Shown: one piece after another, positions 28,734 to 38,200 of the stretch | How the letters are laid out: each line of letters begins with the position of its first letter | Position numbering within the stretch: position 1 is the stretch's first letter | Origin: an uncultured Rubripirellula sp. | Lineage (GTDB): Bacteria; Planctomycetota; Planctomycetia; Pirellulales; Pirellulaceae | Direction of reading: 5' to 3' | DNA length: 64,000 bases | NCBI GenBank assembly: GCA_938075415.1 | Contig: CALJHC010000040.1 | Location: forward strand, 1 to 64,000 | Made by a program: the position numbers and the translations under genes | Notes under the pieces: generated by a model | Databases searched by the model: none | Told to the model about the DNA's origin: nothing | Seen by the model: the letters and a program-made list of their open reading frames with translations, nothing else

Positions 28734-29981
28734 TTACTGGTTGAGTTGCTCTTCAATCGTCTCTTTACTTGCACGTGTGCCCAACGCACCCCACAGGCCA
28801 TAGGGACTTGCCGACCCTGGTGCCTGAGGCCCGGTACCGTTCAACCACACCATTCCAGCGCTCGAGTCACCAGCCTCGATCGAATCCGTAACGAAAATGA
28901 CAGCTCCATCACCCATCAGGACGTGAGCCCCGCCCTGGTGCCGACTGGACATTGTTGCAACCAAGGTTGTACCGAGTGTGTTGTAGGTTCCACAAATCTC
29001 ATTGTTGGGTGGCAAGATGGTGGTGCAACCTGTAAAGAATGCACCTTGGTCTGCCCATCTGAACCCGCGAGCAAAATTAGCTCGGGTAACCCGGTGATAG
29101 TCGGGATGCCAAAAACGCGGTTTCTCTGGGTTGATAAATGGTTTGCAGACCGAGGGGTTGTTTCGGATAGAATTAAAATTCACACCGGGGGGATTTCGGT
29201 TCCGCCCATTTTCTGTTGTCTGACTGCGAATGTCGCTGTCACCGAGGTCAGTAATAATTTCACCCATCGCAATCGTGTTGGACAGACCGTCAAGGCAATC
29301 GCGGAATCGAGAGACCTGCAGTGGTTTGAAGAAACCTCGGTGTGCCGCTCTGGCGTGTCTTGTGCGTCCTGTCGTCACCGCTGTCCGATTATTATTCATG
29401 GTTCCAAAATGGAGTCTCCATTGCGAATCTCCAAGACAGGCCGCGTAGTTCGTTCGCCCTAATGCTGGAAGTCCAACCCCGGGATCACTTGGGCAACGGT
29501 AGGTCGGAATCTCGGTCACCCAGGGGATGTATTGAATCCGATCAGGTGTGGGGCCCATTGCCGGCCAAGGATTGGCTGGCGTTCCGATCGAACCGCTGGG
29601 GTTTCCATCAGTTCGCTTCGCGTTGGGGTTCGCAATTTGTTCCCACAGAGCCTGTTGCTCGATAAAAGGAAGAATTGGAACCAGAGCACTCAAACGAATG
29701 CGATTGCCTTGGTTAGACCAAGTAAACCAGGGTCCCGGTGCTCGCCGTCCAGTTCCCGGGTTCGTTCCCGTGCCGTGTGTTGGCATCTGCTTATATGCCG
29801 AGTGATAGTTTTGAATTCCAAGACCAATCTGCTTGAAATTATTACTGCAACTCATTCGCCTAGCGGCTTCTCTGGCGGCCTGCACTGCGGGAAGCAAAAG
29901 ACCCACTAAGATGCCGATGATGGCGATGACGACAAGAAGCTCCACCAGTGTGAAGCCTTGTCTTTTTCGGTCATTCCTCAT
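28734..29981 (-). CDS. DUF1559 protein with prepilin-type N-terminus
   Basis: A 415-residue protein of the DUF1559 (SBP_bac_10-like) family expanded in planctomycetes. The ATG at 29981 (MRNDRKRQ) places the prepilin cleavage and methylation motif [15 protein letters not shown] directly after a short basic leader, as expected; the 40-residue extension to 30101 is rejected. The conserved [19 protein letters not shown] segment follows the helix, and the C-terminal [14 protein letters not shown] motif is typical. Such proteins are thought to be exported by a type II/IV pilus-like route and to form surface structures. It shares its whole layout with the protein at 48953-50176. The lipoprotein gene lies downstream. 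Confidence 0.93.
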   Translation of the reverse strand: MRNDRKRQGFTLVELLVVIAIIGILVGLLLPAVQAAREAARRMSCSNNFKQIGLGIQNYHSAYKQMPTHGTGTNPGTGRRAPGPWFTWSNQGNRIRLSALVPILPFIEQQALWEQIANPNAKRTDGNPSGSIGTPANPWPAMGPTPDRIQYIPWVTEIPTYRCPSDPGVGLPALGRTNYAACLGDSQWRLHFGTMNNNRTAVTTGRTRHARAAHRGFFKPLQVSRFRDCLDGLSNTIAMGEIITDLGDSDIRSQTTENGRNRNPPGVNFNSIRNNPSVCKPFINPEKPRFWHPDYHRVTRANFARGFRWADQGAFFTGCTTILPPNNEICGTYNTLGTTLVATMSSRHQGGAHVLMGDGAVIFVTDSIEAGDSSAGMVWLNGTGPQAPGSASPYGLWGALGTRASKETIEEQLNQ

Positions 29982-31228
29982 ATTAGTTCCTATGCAAAAA
30001 GCGATTGTTTCGTTGGCGAAAAGATTACGAATCATTGGAATACCGCCGAATCGGACGTCAACGATAACTAATCCCCTTGACGTAATGTTGTTGAAAGTCA
30101 CTAAAACGGCCGTGAGCGGCGTTTTTTGCTTCGTTGCAATGTTTTGAGTGTTTCTCGAAAATCGGGAACATCAGGTTGATTGGATTGGTGAACTAAACGC
30201 TGATCGGAGAAGAGGATCGAGGCCGGGGTCAGACGACACCTCTTGGTTTCAACTCAACCCATCACGGTCCGGATTGAACTTAGATCTTTGAGCGGAAAAG
30301 CAGGCGTTGCGGTGGCGAAAGCAAGTTTGAGAGCTCCCAAGTTGCAAGGAGATCAGTCAGGCAAGCTGCGGCTGACCGCTCATGGCTTGGCCCTAGTTAT
30401 TGGGCGTCAGGTAGCAGTTGTCAGCTCCGATTTCGAGCCGAGTTCCAGACCTAACCTACGCCGCCATCGGAGGAAATGAACGTCGCTCAAAACCGGAACT
30501 CGCTTCTGCTTCATCTGTTGACATGGTTGTCGAGTGGCCACTGGCATGTTGAAAAAGATCGGGCGCGAGGTAATCAGGAGATAGGATTCTGCTCAGCAAT
30601 CGCAACGATTCCGACATAAGCATCAAAAGGATTTTGCTAACTAAAATTGGATTTTCTGATTGCAAGATTGAGAATTCGGTCAGAAACCACTGGTCTAAGT
30701 GTTCCTTTTTTTGAGAGCTCATCGCTCCTTTCAACTCGCAATGGTTTCGGAAAACTGACAAGCAAACAGGAAGATTCTCCATCGCTTCATTTGATCAGGG
30801 ATGGGAATGTTTGCGTGACTGACAAATTGATGGCAAAATCTTGCTTCTCGACGGGGCTATCGTTTTCGTCGAATGCAGAAAGCCATTGGAGACAGAATAA
30901 ACACGTGCATTCTCAAGCGAACTTGGGTACCAGCACTCAATCCGGCCGCTCTGATATTGCGTGATTGATTTGCGTCAAGATGAACCCGTTCATGACGTTT
31001 CACCGCTAGCGACCCGATACGCCGCTGTCGGTTCGTCGAACGGTGCGGTCGAGGTGCAAAACGCTAGAGTTCAAGAAGTGGTCGTTACACTCACAACCGG
31101 TGCTGCTAGCCCGTCGAGGAGATCCAAGATCTTCTCATAGAATGGAATGAAAAGCCTGCTGCAATGTCAATAAAAAAATCGACGTTGTCTTGAACTCGTC
31201 AAATGGATCTCAACTGAACGTGCTGTGT
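29982..31228. other. Divergent intergenic region, 1.25 kb
   Basis: It separates the minus-strand DUF1559 gene from the plus-strand TPR gene. A hairpin with a T-tract lies at 30103-30127. Frames at 30243-30479, 30456-30782 and 30647-30964 are short, overlapping and unconvincing. The TPR frame reaches back to a TTG at 31190. Confidence 0.45.
30103..30127 (+). terminator. Terminator-like hairpin with no upstream gene
   Basis: AAAACG-G-CCG, loop TGAG, CGG-CGTTTT with one bulged G, followed by T to give six in a row (30122-30127). On the plus strand no gene precedes it. On the minus strand it lies about 120 bases before the DUF1559 start and would sit in its leader, where it could act as an attenuator; the minus-strand T-run is only four. 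Confidence 0.5.
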
Positions 31229-34200
31229 ATGATTCCCTTTATCGACGCTCTCCGCAAGGAACCATTGCTGGGAAGAAAGCCGCCAGCGAATGACCGGTCG
31301 AGGGCTTGTGAATTGCCAATCATTTTGTTGATGGGGATTTCATGTCTTTTGTGTATCGCTTGTGGCCATGAAAATTCGACGGTTGATGTTTCCGAATCTG
31401 CAAATGATCAGAAGGGGGCAACGGACAGTCTAGAGCAAGCAAATCAACTCATCTTAAATGGTCAGTTTGATGCTGCTCGCAAGGTTATCGAGCAGCATCT
31501 CGACCAGCACCCAGAAGATATCGCTGCGTTAACGATGGCCGGTGACGGAGCGATGCAGTCAAGCAATTTCTTGAAAGCATCAGATCATTACGAGGCTGCT
31601 GTCGCCAAGTCGAATCATCCACCCCAAGAACTTTGGTTCAAATGGGTGGGCGCGACCATGGCAGCTGAGCAGCCGTTCGAAACAATCGCTGTATTGAGGG
31701 GTGCGGTCAAGCAATATCCCAATGCCATGCAAATCAGGCAGAACTTGGCAAGCTTCCTTTCGCGGGTCGGCATGCAAAATGAGGCTGCGGAGCATTTGAT
31801 TTGGTTGGTGCAACGTCAACAGGGTAGTCTGAGCGTCCTATTGCAATTGTCCGACCTGACCCGTCCCTCCACGGATGAGGCAACATGCCGTGCCGCTCTC
31901 CTTCAGCATCCAGAAGATTTACGCCCTTTGCACTCGCTTGCCCTTCTTAAGGCAGAGCAATCGGATTGGGCCGCTGTCAAAGAATCGGCAAAGCAAGTTT
32001 TGGGGCAACGACCCGATTTCGTTCCCTCGCTTGCTTTGTATGGTCGAGCTTTGGTGGAACTAGGCGAGCCGGAACAGATTCTGCAGTGGATACAGTCATG
32101 CCCCGTTTCCATCGAGGATCAATCGCATTACTGGATGGCGGCGGGAAACTGGGCGACTCGTCGAGGATCCGCAAAGCAAGCAGCTCGAGCTTATTGGTTC
32201 GCCGCGAGATTAAACGAAGACGATCCAGAGGCTTTAAACGGCTTGTCCCTTGCGTTGAACAAGCTGGGTGAAACGGAGCAAGCGAGGTTGGTCTCGCAGC
32301 GATTGCAGAACCTGGTCGCCCTGAAAAGTCACGTCAGTCGGTTAGCGACCTGGGATTTTGATTCGCAGACTGGCGCGGTGGATTTGGCCCTCACACTGAA
32401 GAAACTGGGGCGTTTATGGGAAGCGATGAACTGGTTGACGATTGCTGAGTCCATGAAGCAGCAACCCGATTCAAGATGGGCGTCGGTGTATCAGGAGATC
32501 CGAGGTGGAATGACGGTGGAAACGCCGTGGCAGTTGCCAACAAAAAAAGTCACCACACGGCTGGACCTCTCCGCTTGGCCAGAAATAGTGTGGCAAACTG
32601 AACCAGATATCTCTTCGCCTTCTGCCCCGATTAGCTTCGGACCCAAGTTTCGTTTTCGTGACGAAGCGAAAACGAGGTCCTTGGTACACGTTTGTGACAT
32701 CGGAAAAAAGGGAGACACCGAGTCGGGGTTAATGATTTTTCAATCGGGTGCGGGTGGCGCAGCTGTCATTGATATGGATCTTGATGGTTGGCCAGATATT
32801 TACCTCACCAGAATGGACGGAACCCCGAACAGTCAAGACTCGCAATCCAACGGTTTTTATCGGAATTTGGACGGCATGTTTTCTGCCATCACTGCACGTT
32901 CTTCACTGATCGATCGCGGGTTTGCGCAAGGATTAACGGTTGCCGACTACAACTGCGATGGCTGGCCCGATGTGTATGTGGCCAATATTGGGGTAAATCG
33001 ACTCTATCGAAATAATGGTGATGGAACCTTTTCCGATGTCACTGAAGCGTCCCAACTTGCCGGTGCTGGTTGGACCACGTCGGTTGCAATGGCGGATTTG
33101 AACGGAGATGGGAATGTCGATGTGTTCGAAGTTGGATACTGCCATGGCGAGGAACCTTTGACTCAGGACTGTCCACTTCCAGCAATCGGTGAGCCGAGAT
33201 CCTGCAACCCGATCGCTTTTAGTGCCGAGCCTGACCGGCTTTGGCTTGGGAAAAACGATGGAACGTTTCGAGAGGAAACTCATCGCTTAGGCAGCCACAC
33301 CTTAGGACGCGGGTTTGCTCTGGTGATCGGTGACTTCGATCAAAAAGGTGGGTTGGAGACTTATGTGGCCAACGACATGACGGGAAATCACTACTGGAGC
33401 TGTTCAAAGGATGGTGAGCGTTTTGAATGGGCCGAACAGGCCGCGGTTCGGGGACTGGCGTTCAATCGACGATCCTTAGCACAAGCGTCCATGGGGATCG
33501 CTGCAGCTGATGCCGATCAGGACGGTGATGTTGATTTCTTTCTGACCCACTTTGTGGAGGATCATAATACGTTCTATCAGCAGATTGCTTCGGGAACTTG
33601 GTCAGACGAATCGCAGGCAACGGGCTTTGTGGAACCATCTCAGTCTTTACTTGCCTACGGGACACAGTGGATCGACGTTGATAATGACGGGACCCTAGAA
33701 GTATTCATTGCCAACGGGGATATCGATGATTTTCAATTCAAGGGAAGAGCCTTCCGGCAACCGGCTCAGCTAATGGCTCAAGTTGCTACTGGAAAGTGGG
33801 AGGTGGTGAAACCGGATGAGTTGGGGAAATATTTTTCGGAGAAACGTTTGTCTCGCGCGGTGACGGTGCTGGACGCCAACCGAGACGGAAGGTCCGATTT
33901 GCTGGTCACTCATTTGTTTGATCCGGTCGCCTTGTTGGTGAATCAAACGGAGTCCGAAGGTCAACAAACACGATTCTTTTTGCGGGCAACCTCGACACAT
34001 CGCGATGCGATTGGAACTCGAATTCGCTGCATGCTTGATGACCGGATGGTTGAGCAACAACTTATCGCTGGCAATGGATTTCAGTGCGCCAATGAGGCCT
34101 GCATTGTGTTGGGGGGAATCAAAGGAAAGAACCTTGAGGAAGTTAGCGTGCTTTGGCCAAACGGAAAAAAAGAATCGCTTGGTTCGCTGCCGGTGGGTCA

Positions 34201-34249
34201 GGATTACTTGGTCGTTGAGGGCTGGTCGGCAACCCCGTTAGAACGCTGA
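31229..34249 (+). CDS. TPR / FG-GAP / ASPIC-UnbV lipoprotein (CRTAC1-like)
   Basis: A 1006-residue protein. The ATG at 31229 is preferred to the TTG at 31190. A hydrophobic segment ending LLCIACG is a probable lipobox, though it starts unusually far in (about 30 residues). TPR-like helical repeats fill residues about 65-400 (for example LNGQFDAARKVIEQHLDQHP). A propeller of FG-GAP/VCBS repeats follows with calcium-type loops (DMDLDGWPD, DYNCDGWPD, DLNGDGNVD, DQDGDVD, DVDNDG, DANRDG). The last 90 residues match ASPIC/UnbV (VLWPNGKKE). Such TPR/CRTAC1 proteins are abundant in planctomycetes and are thought to be surface or periplasmic binding proteins. The ligand is unknown. Confidence 0.88.
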   Translation: MIPFIDALRKEPLLGRKPPANDRSRACELPIILLMGISCLLCIACGHENSTVDVSESANDQKGATDSLEQANQLILNGQFDAARKVIEQHLDQHPEDIAALTMAGDGAMQSSNFLKASDHYEAAVAKSNHPPQELWFKWVGATMAAEQPFETIAVLRGAVKQYPNAMQIRQNLASFLSRVGMQNEAAEHLIWLVQRQQGSLSVLLQLSDLTRPSTDEATCRAALLQHPEDLRPLHSLALLKAEQSDWAAVKESAKQVLGQRPDFVPSLALYGRALVELGEPEQILQWIQSCPVSIEDQSHYWMAAGNWATRRGSAKQAARAYWFAARLNEDDPEALNGLSLALNKLGETEQARLVSQRLQNLVALKSHVSRLATWDFDSQTGAVDLALTLKKLGRLWEAMNWLTIAESMKQQPDSRWASVYQEIRGGMTVETPWQLPTKKVTTRLDLSAWPEIVWQTEPDISSPSAPISFGPKFRFRDEAKTRSLVHVCDIGKKGDTESGLMIFQSGAGGAAVIDMDLDGWPDIYLTRMDGTPNSQDSQSNGFYRNLDGMFSAITARSSLIDRGFAQGLTVADYNCDGWPDVYVANIGVNRLYRNNGDGTFSDVTEASQLAGAGWTTSVAMADLNGDGNVDVFEVGYCHGEEPLTQDCPLPAIGEPRSCNPIAFSAEPDRLWLGKNDGTFREETHRLGSHTLGRGFALVIGDFDQKGGLETYVANDMTGNHYWSCSKDGERFEWAEQAAVRGLAFNRRSLAQASMGIAAADADQDGDVDFFLTHFVEDHNTFYQQIASGTWSDESQATGFVEPSQSLLAYGTQWIDVDNDGTLEVFIANGDIDDFQFKGRAFRQPAQLMAQVATGKWEVVKPDELGKYFSEKRLSRAVTVLDANRDGRSDLLVTHLFDPVALLVNQTESEGQQTRFFLRATSTHRDAIGTRIRCMLDDRMVEQQLIAGNGFQCANEACIVLGGIKGKNLEEVSVLWPNGKKESLGSLPVGQDYLVVEGWSATPLER

Positions 34250-34978
34250 TTGCAAATTCAGCAGTCGGAATCACCACTGGCAACAGGTTGTTGGTCGGAC
34301 AAGAAAGTCCATTCGCTTAGTGTGGAATCACGCCAACGAACCACCATTACAACGAACCACCATTACGATGCATAACCATGGCGCGCATCCTGTTTCGGTC
34401 TGCGTTTCAGCGTTTAAACTCAGGGCAGCCAACCCAAGGCAATCACCGGTACGATTGACGGACTTGAACACCACGGAGGATCGTTTTACTCAAACGATCA
34501 AAAAGTAATCTGCAACTAGGCTTCCTGCCTATGATTGACGAGCATGGACGTTGCCCCGCTCGCCACTTCCCTTTCACCAATCCGGCGAACAGACACAGGG
34601 CAACAGAAACCATTATCTAGCGATACATCGAGGCAATTTGTCCTAGTGGGAAATAGGTCTAACCTTTGTTTCCGCATCATTGAGGACGATTGAAGCAAGG
34701 TTCAGGGATTGCCATGCACCACCACTTGTGATCAAGAATTGTCCTGCGAGCAGCCCACCAAGGTCTTTCCCTATTCAGGCTGAAAAACGGCAGTCGATTT
34801 GCGTGCGGGAAGCTCTGGAAATGCCCAACCGGATTTGGTGGGTTCCCCTCCACGTTCACTGTCGAAGCGTGCGGAGGTTATGTGAGGAGCGTGAAAGCTG
34901 CGTTAACGACAGACTACCGATAAATCAGCCAGCGTCGTGTTAGCTGCAATCGATCAAAATGTCCATCATGTTGAATCT
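34250..34978. other. Intergenic between convergent genes, 729 bp
   Basis: It contains a perfect 16-bp direct repeat (34335-34366) listed separately. Frames here (34320-34508, 34680-34943 on plus; 34516-34698, 34677-34859 on minus) overlap each other and have no protein-like character. Confidence 0.45.
34335..34366. repeat. Perfect two-copy 16-bp tandem repeat
   Basis: AACGAACCACCATTAC occurs twice head to tail at 34335 and 34351 with no mismatch, 85 bp past the TPR gene. Confidence 0.9.
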
Positions 34979-37486
34979 TCAACGAACAGCCAGCCACTGC
35001 AGTAGATCGAAAATCTCATCTCGTTTTAGCGTATCAAGCAGTCCTGCTGGCATGAGTGAGGTGGTGGATGGTGTGATGGTTTCAACACTGTCGGCGTTGA
35101 TTTTGGTTAGTTTCCATGGTTCCATCTGATTGGTTCGAACGGACATACCACCACCCCCATAATTCACGACCTGACCAACAATGACTTTTCCATCTTCGGT
35201 CAATATTTTCACTGCCTGAAAATCATGAGGAATGGTCTTGCTAGGGTTTAAAATAGCATCAAGTAAATCGTGTGGACTGAAACGGCGAGTGGCTCCCGTC
35301 AGGTTGGGGCCAACACGACCTCCTTGTGCCCGTACCTGATGACACCGATTGCACATCGCGGCGGAAAACATCTTCTCACCCCGCGCCGCATCGGTCTTCA
35401 TTGCTCGGACTGCCTCCCAGGTCAATTCGCGATTGGGAATCAGATCGGCAACCGTCCATTTTTTCACGATTGGACGCGACTGAGCGACGGGCTCGCGATC
35501 TGACCGATGCTCAAGGCTATCGAGCAGGTTCTCTAATTCCTTTCGGACAGGCTCGCCAAGGGTCGCTTCTGCGTCTCGACGAATCTGACGAGTCACCTCG
35601 CCGCCGGATCGCCCACCGTTAAACTGGTTGGCGCGTCGAAACCACTGAAAGTATCGCTGTCTTTGGTCAAGGGTCCACCCTTGGTTCAGCGTGCGCAGCA
35701 CAAGGGCGATGTGCATCTGGTCATCGCGGGCTTCAGAATTCTCGAGCGATAGCAACAGCGGTTCGATCGATTCAGCGTTGCCCAGGTACGCAAGCATACG
35801 ACTCAATTCCCGATTCACTGAGGAATGATTGGAGGGGAAAAATGCCAGCAGGGATTTGCTTAAGTCGTAGGCGACTGCTTGCGAAGGTTGGCCATGTCGA
35901 ATGAAGACTAGTCCAATTGCACGCAATTGTTCTAACTGGATTTCCGGACCAAGGTCTTGGATTGGCAACTGAAGAAGCTTGTGTTGAAGAGAAGTGGAGA
36001 AATGATCAGAACATCGAGATAACGCAATCGAAGCGGCAATAATGGTTTGCGGATCGGTTTCCGGAAAAATTCGGCTCTGCCAATGCTCCACCGGTTGGTG
36101 TTCCAAAGCGATTCGGGCAGCGTATCTGATGAATCGGTCAGGATGACTAAGCTGCGGCCAAATCCGATCGATCGCAGTCGCGTCGGACGGTGCATGCAAT
36201 TGCTCCAAGAGGCGACGTTGCGCGTGCAATTCGTCGGCTTCAGCGTTAGGCGCTGTCTTCGTGATACCGGCGGTGTTTTCCGTCGAACCATCGACACCCT
36301 GATAGCGAATTCGGTAGATGTGCGACTGGACACCACGACCACCTGTGACAAGATAGAGCGATTGGTCCTGTGGGTGGACAATGAGATCGACGACGGGCAA
36401 CGGTGCAAAGCTGGCGAACAACTGAGAGTCACCGCTGTAAGTGGCTCCTGACTTTTTCAGATCGGTGGTGTAGATGCGTCCGTAACTCCAATCGCAAAGA
36501 AATAACTTATCGCGATAAGGTGCTGGGAAATTTGTTTCGTACCCAAAGGTGACGCCGGTGGGGGATCCAAGTCCGATGTCGATCGCGGATGGCAAGCTGT
36601 CGGGATAATAGGCCGGCCATTTTCCTGAACCGTTGCGCCATCCAAACTCACCACCACTGACCACGTGGCAGACTCGCGTCGGCCGATACCAGGGCGCTCC
36701 GAGATCGAATTCCATATCGGCATCGAAGGTAAATAGATCGCCTTCCCGATTGAATGCAGCGTCGTAGACATTTCGAAATCCGCTGCATACCAATTCCCAG
36801 TGTTGCCCGTCCAAGTCAGTTTTAGCGATCCATCCCCCTGGTGCCATGGTATTTGAGGCATGTCCACCACTGTCAGGCAAACTCGGCAGCAATTGGTCTT
36901 CGCCCCAATTCAGTGGCACCCGACTGCTGTCAAATCCACCCACCGGTTCACCAGCCATGTTTCCGCAGATGAGATACAAAGATTGTCCATCCGGGCTTGG
37001 CACGATCGCGTGATTGCCATGTCCGGCGCCCGGTTTCCCGGGTGGCCTAATACCACGCAGCAACTCGACCGAATCAAACTTGTCATCCCCGGTGGTATCT
37101 CGGACACGGTACAGGCCGGGTCCATCAGCTGATGAACCGTTGACCATTACGTAGAGCGAATCCTTGAAGTAGAGCAATCCCATGGCCATGCCAATACTCA
37201 CGTCAATTTTTTCCACCCTTACCGAATCGCTGCTATTGGAATCCGGCACCCATAGCCGATACAGGGATCCCCGTTGGTCCGAAGCGATTAAGCGACCGCG
37301 ATCATCGGCAGTTAAGCAGATCCACGATCCCTGCTCTGCGTTCGGAACTTCATAAATCTCTTCCGCGATAAATCCAGCAGGAAGTGTGAAGTTGACGGTC
37401 TTGATCTCCGCCAAAACCGATCGAATCGAGAGAGCGATCATTACGGTGAAGAGAAGGGTGAAGCGGAATATCGAATATCGAATCAT
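34979..37486 (-). CDS. Secreted propeller / helical repeat / haem-binding (TIGR02603-type) protein
   Basis: An 835-residue protein. The ATG at 37486 opens a signal peptide (MIRYSIFRFTLLFTVMIALSI); the upstream ATG at 37546 is less likely. The N-terminal 400 residues form a sorbosone-dehydrogenase-like propeller (SLYVMVNGSSADGPGLYRV, VTGGRGVQSHIYRIRY), then a helical repeat region, and a C-terminal cytochrome-type domain with CNRCH (35341-35357) followed by VGPNLTGATRRFSPHDLLDAIL, the signature of the planctomycete/verrucomicrobial haem-binding domain. It probably oxidises a sugar or alcohol in the periplasm, with electrons passed to the haem; the substrate is unknown. The 21-bp repeat pair lies just upstream. 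Confidence 0.9.
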   Translation of the reverse strand: MIRYSIFRFTLLFTVMIALSIRSVLAEIKTVNFTLPAGFIAEEIYEVPNAEQGSWICLTADDRGRLIASDQRGSLYRLWVPDSNSSDSVRVEKIDVSIGMAMGLLYFKDSLYVMVNGSSADGPGLYRVRDTTGDDKFDSVELLRGIRPPGKPGAGHGNHAIVPSPDGQSLYLICGNMAGEPVGGFDSSRVPLNWGEDQLLPSLPDSGGHASNTMAPGGWIAKTDLDGQHWELVCSGFRNVYDAAFNREGDLFTFDADMEFDLGAPWYRPTRVCHVVSGGEFGWRNGSGKWPAYYPDSLPSAIDIGLGSPTGVTFGYETNFPAPYRDKLFLCDWSYGRIYTTDLKKSGATYSGDSQLFASFAPLPVVDLIVHPQDQSLYLVTGGRGVQSHIYRIRYQGVDGSTENTAGITKTAPNAEADELHAQRRLLEQLHAPSDATAIDRIWPQLSHPDRFIRYAARIALEHQPVEHWQSRIFPETDPQTIIAASIALSRCSDHFSTSLQHKLLQLPIQDLGPEIQLEQLRAIGLVFIRHGQPSQAVAYDLSKSLLAFFPSNHSSVNRELSRMLAYLGNAESIEPLLLSLENSEARDDQMHIALVLRTLNQGWTLDQRQRYFQWFRRANQFNGGRSGGEVTRQIRRDAEATLGEPVRKELENLLDSLEHRSDREPVAQSRPIVKKWTVADLIPNRELTWEAVRAMKTDAARGEKMFSAAMCNRCHQVRAQGGRVGPNLTGATRRFSPHDLLDAILNPSKTIPHDFQAVKILTEDGKVIVGQVVNYGGGGMSVRTNQMEPWKLTKINADSVETITPSTTSLMPAGLLDTLKRDEIFDLLQWLAVR

Positions 37487-38200
37487 CGTGAAAATTCGTG
37501 GTTGGTTATGATTTTGCCGACTTATCATTGAGGCCGCAGTATACAAGGGGATTCAATTACTATACGAGGGGATTCAATTACTCTGTTTGATGGAGGTCCG
37601 TTCTCACAGAAGATTTTCACAAAGTGCAGTTGCGAGAATTTTGGTGTTAGAGTCTCGAGGCGAACCTGATCCACTGACGTAACGCTCGGGATAAGAGCCA
37701 AGCGGCAAGAACGATTCAAAGCAGGTTTCAAATGGATTCCTCTGCAGGTGTCAGCTTTGCTGCTTGGTTTGATGACTAAGTCTGCCCCACCACCGCCCTG
37801 GCCAATTCATCTGGCGTGAACCTTTGGCCAAGCCGCTGGAATTCACTTACCACCTTGACCATGATTAAGCGGCCACTCGAAGGAGACTGCGGTGATGAGG
37901 GATGTCCTTTTTCAGTGAACAGGTGGCAGGGTGCCGTCAAGTAAGCGGGCCTCTTTTTCTTTTCAGGAACACGCAAAGAGGTGATCTGCTTCGTGCGAGT
38001 TGCTGGTGGGTTTTCATTAAAGCACCAGCTGCTATTTACCAACGAGTAGAACGTCATTCATCATCCCATTGGCCCCAACACCCTCCAAGCTCATCTTCAT
38101 CCAACCTGACCGTTTCTGACGCCCTCGTAGAGGTTGAGAAGGAGATGCTCTGATACGATACTAAGCAAAGTCAGTTATCTTTCCCCACGAGAGAAAACCA
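37487..38200. other. Divergent intergenic region, 714 bp
   Basis: It should carry promoters for the haem protein and the metallopeptidase-like gene. It holds a 21-bp direct repeat (37540-37581). Frames at 37776-38057 (minus) and 37902-38153 (plus) overlap each other and neither shows recognised features. Confidence 0.45.
37540..37581. repeat. Two-copy 21-bp tandem repeat upstream of the haem protein gene
   Basis: Two adjacent copies differ at a single base (position 6: TATACA against TATACG, then AGGGGATTCAATTAC in both). They lie about 55 bp upstream of the start at 37486, so they fall in its leader or promoter region. Confidence 0.85.
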
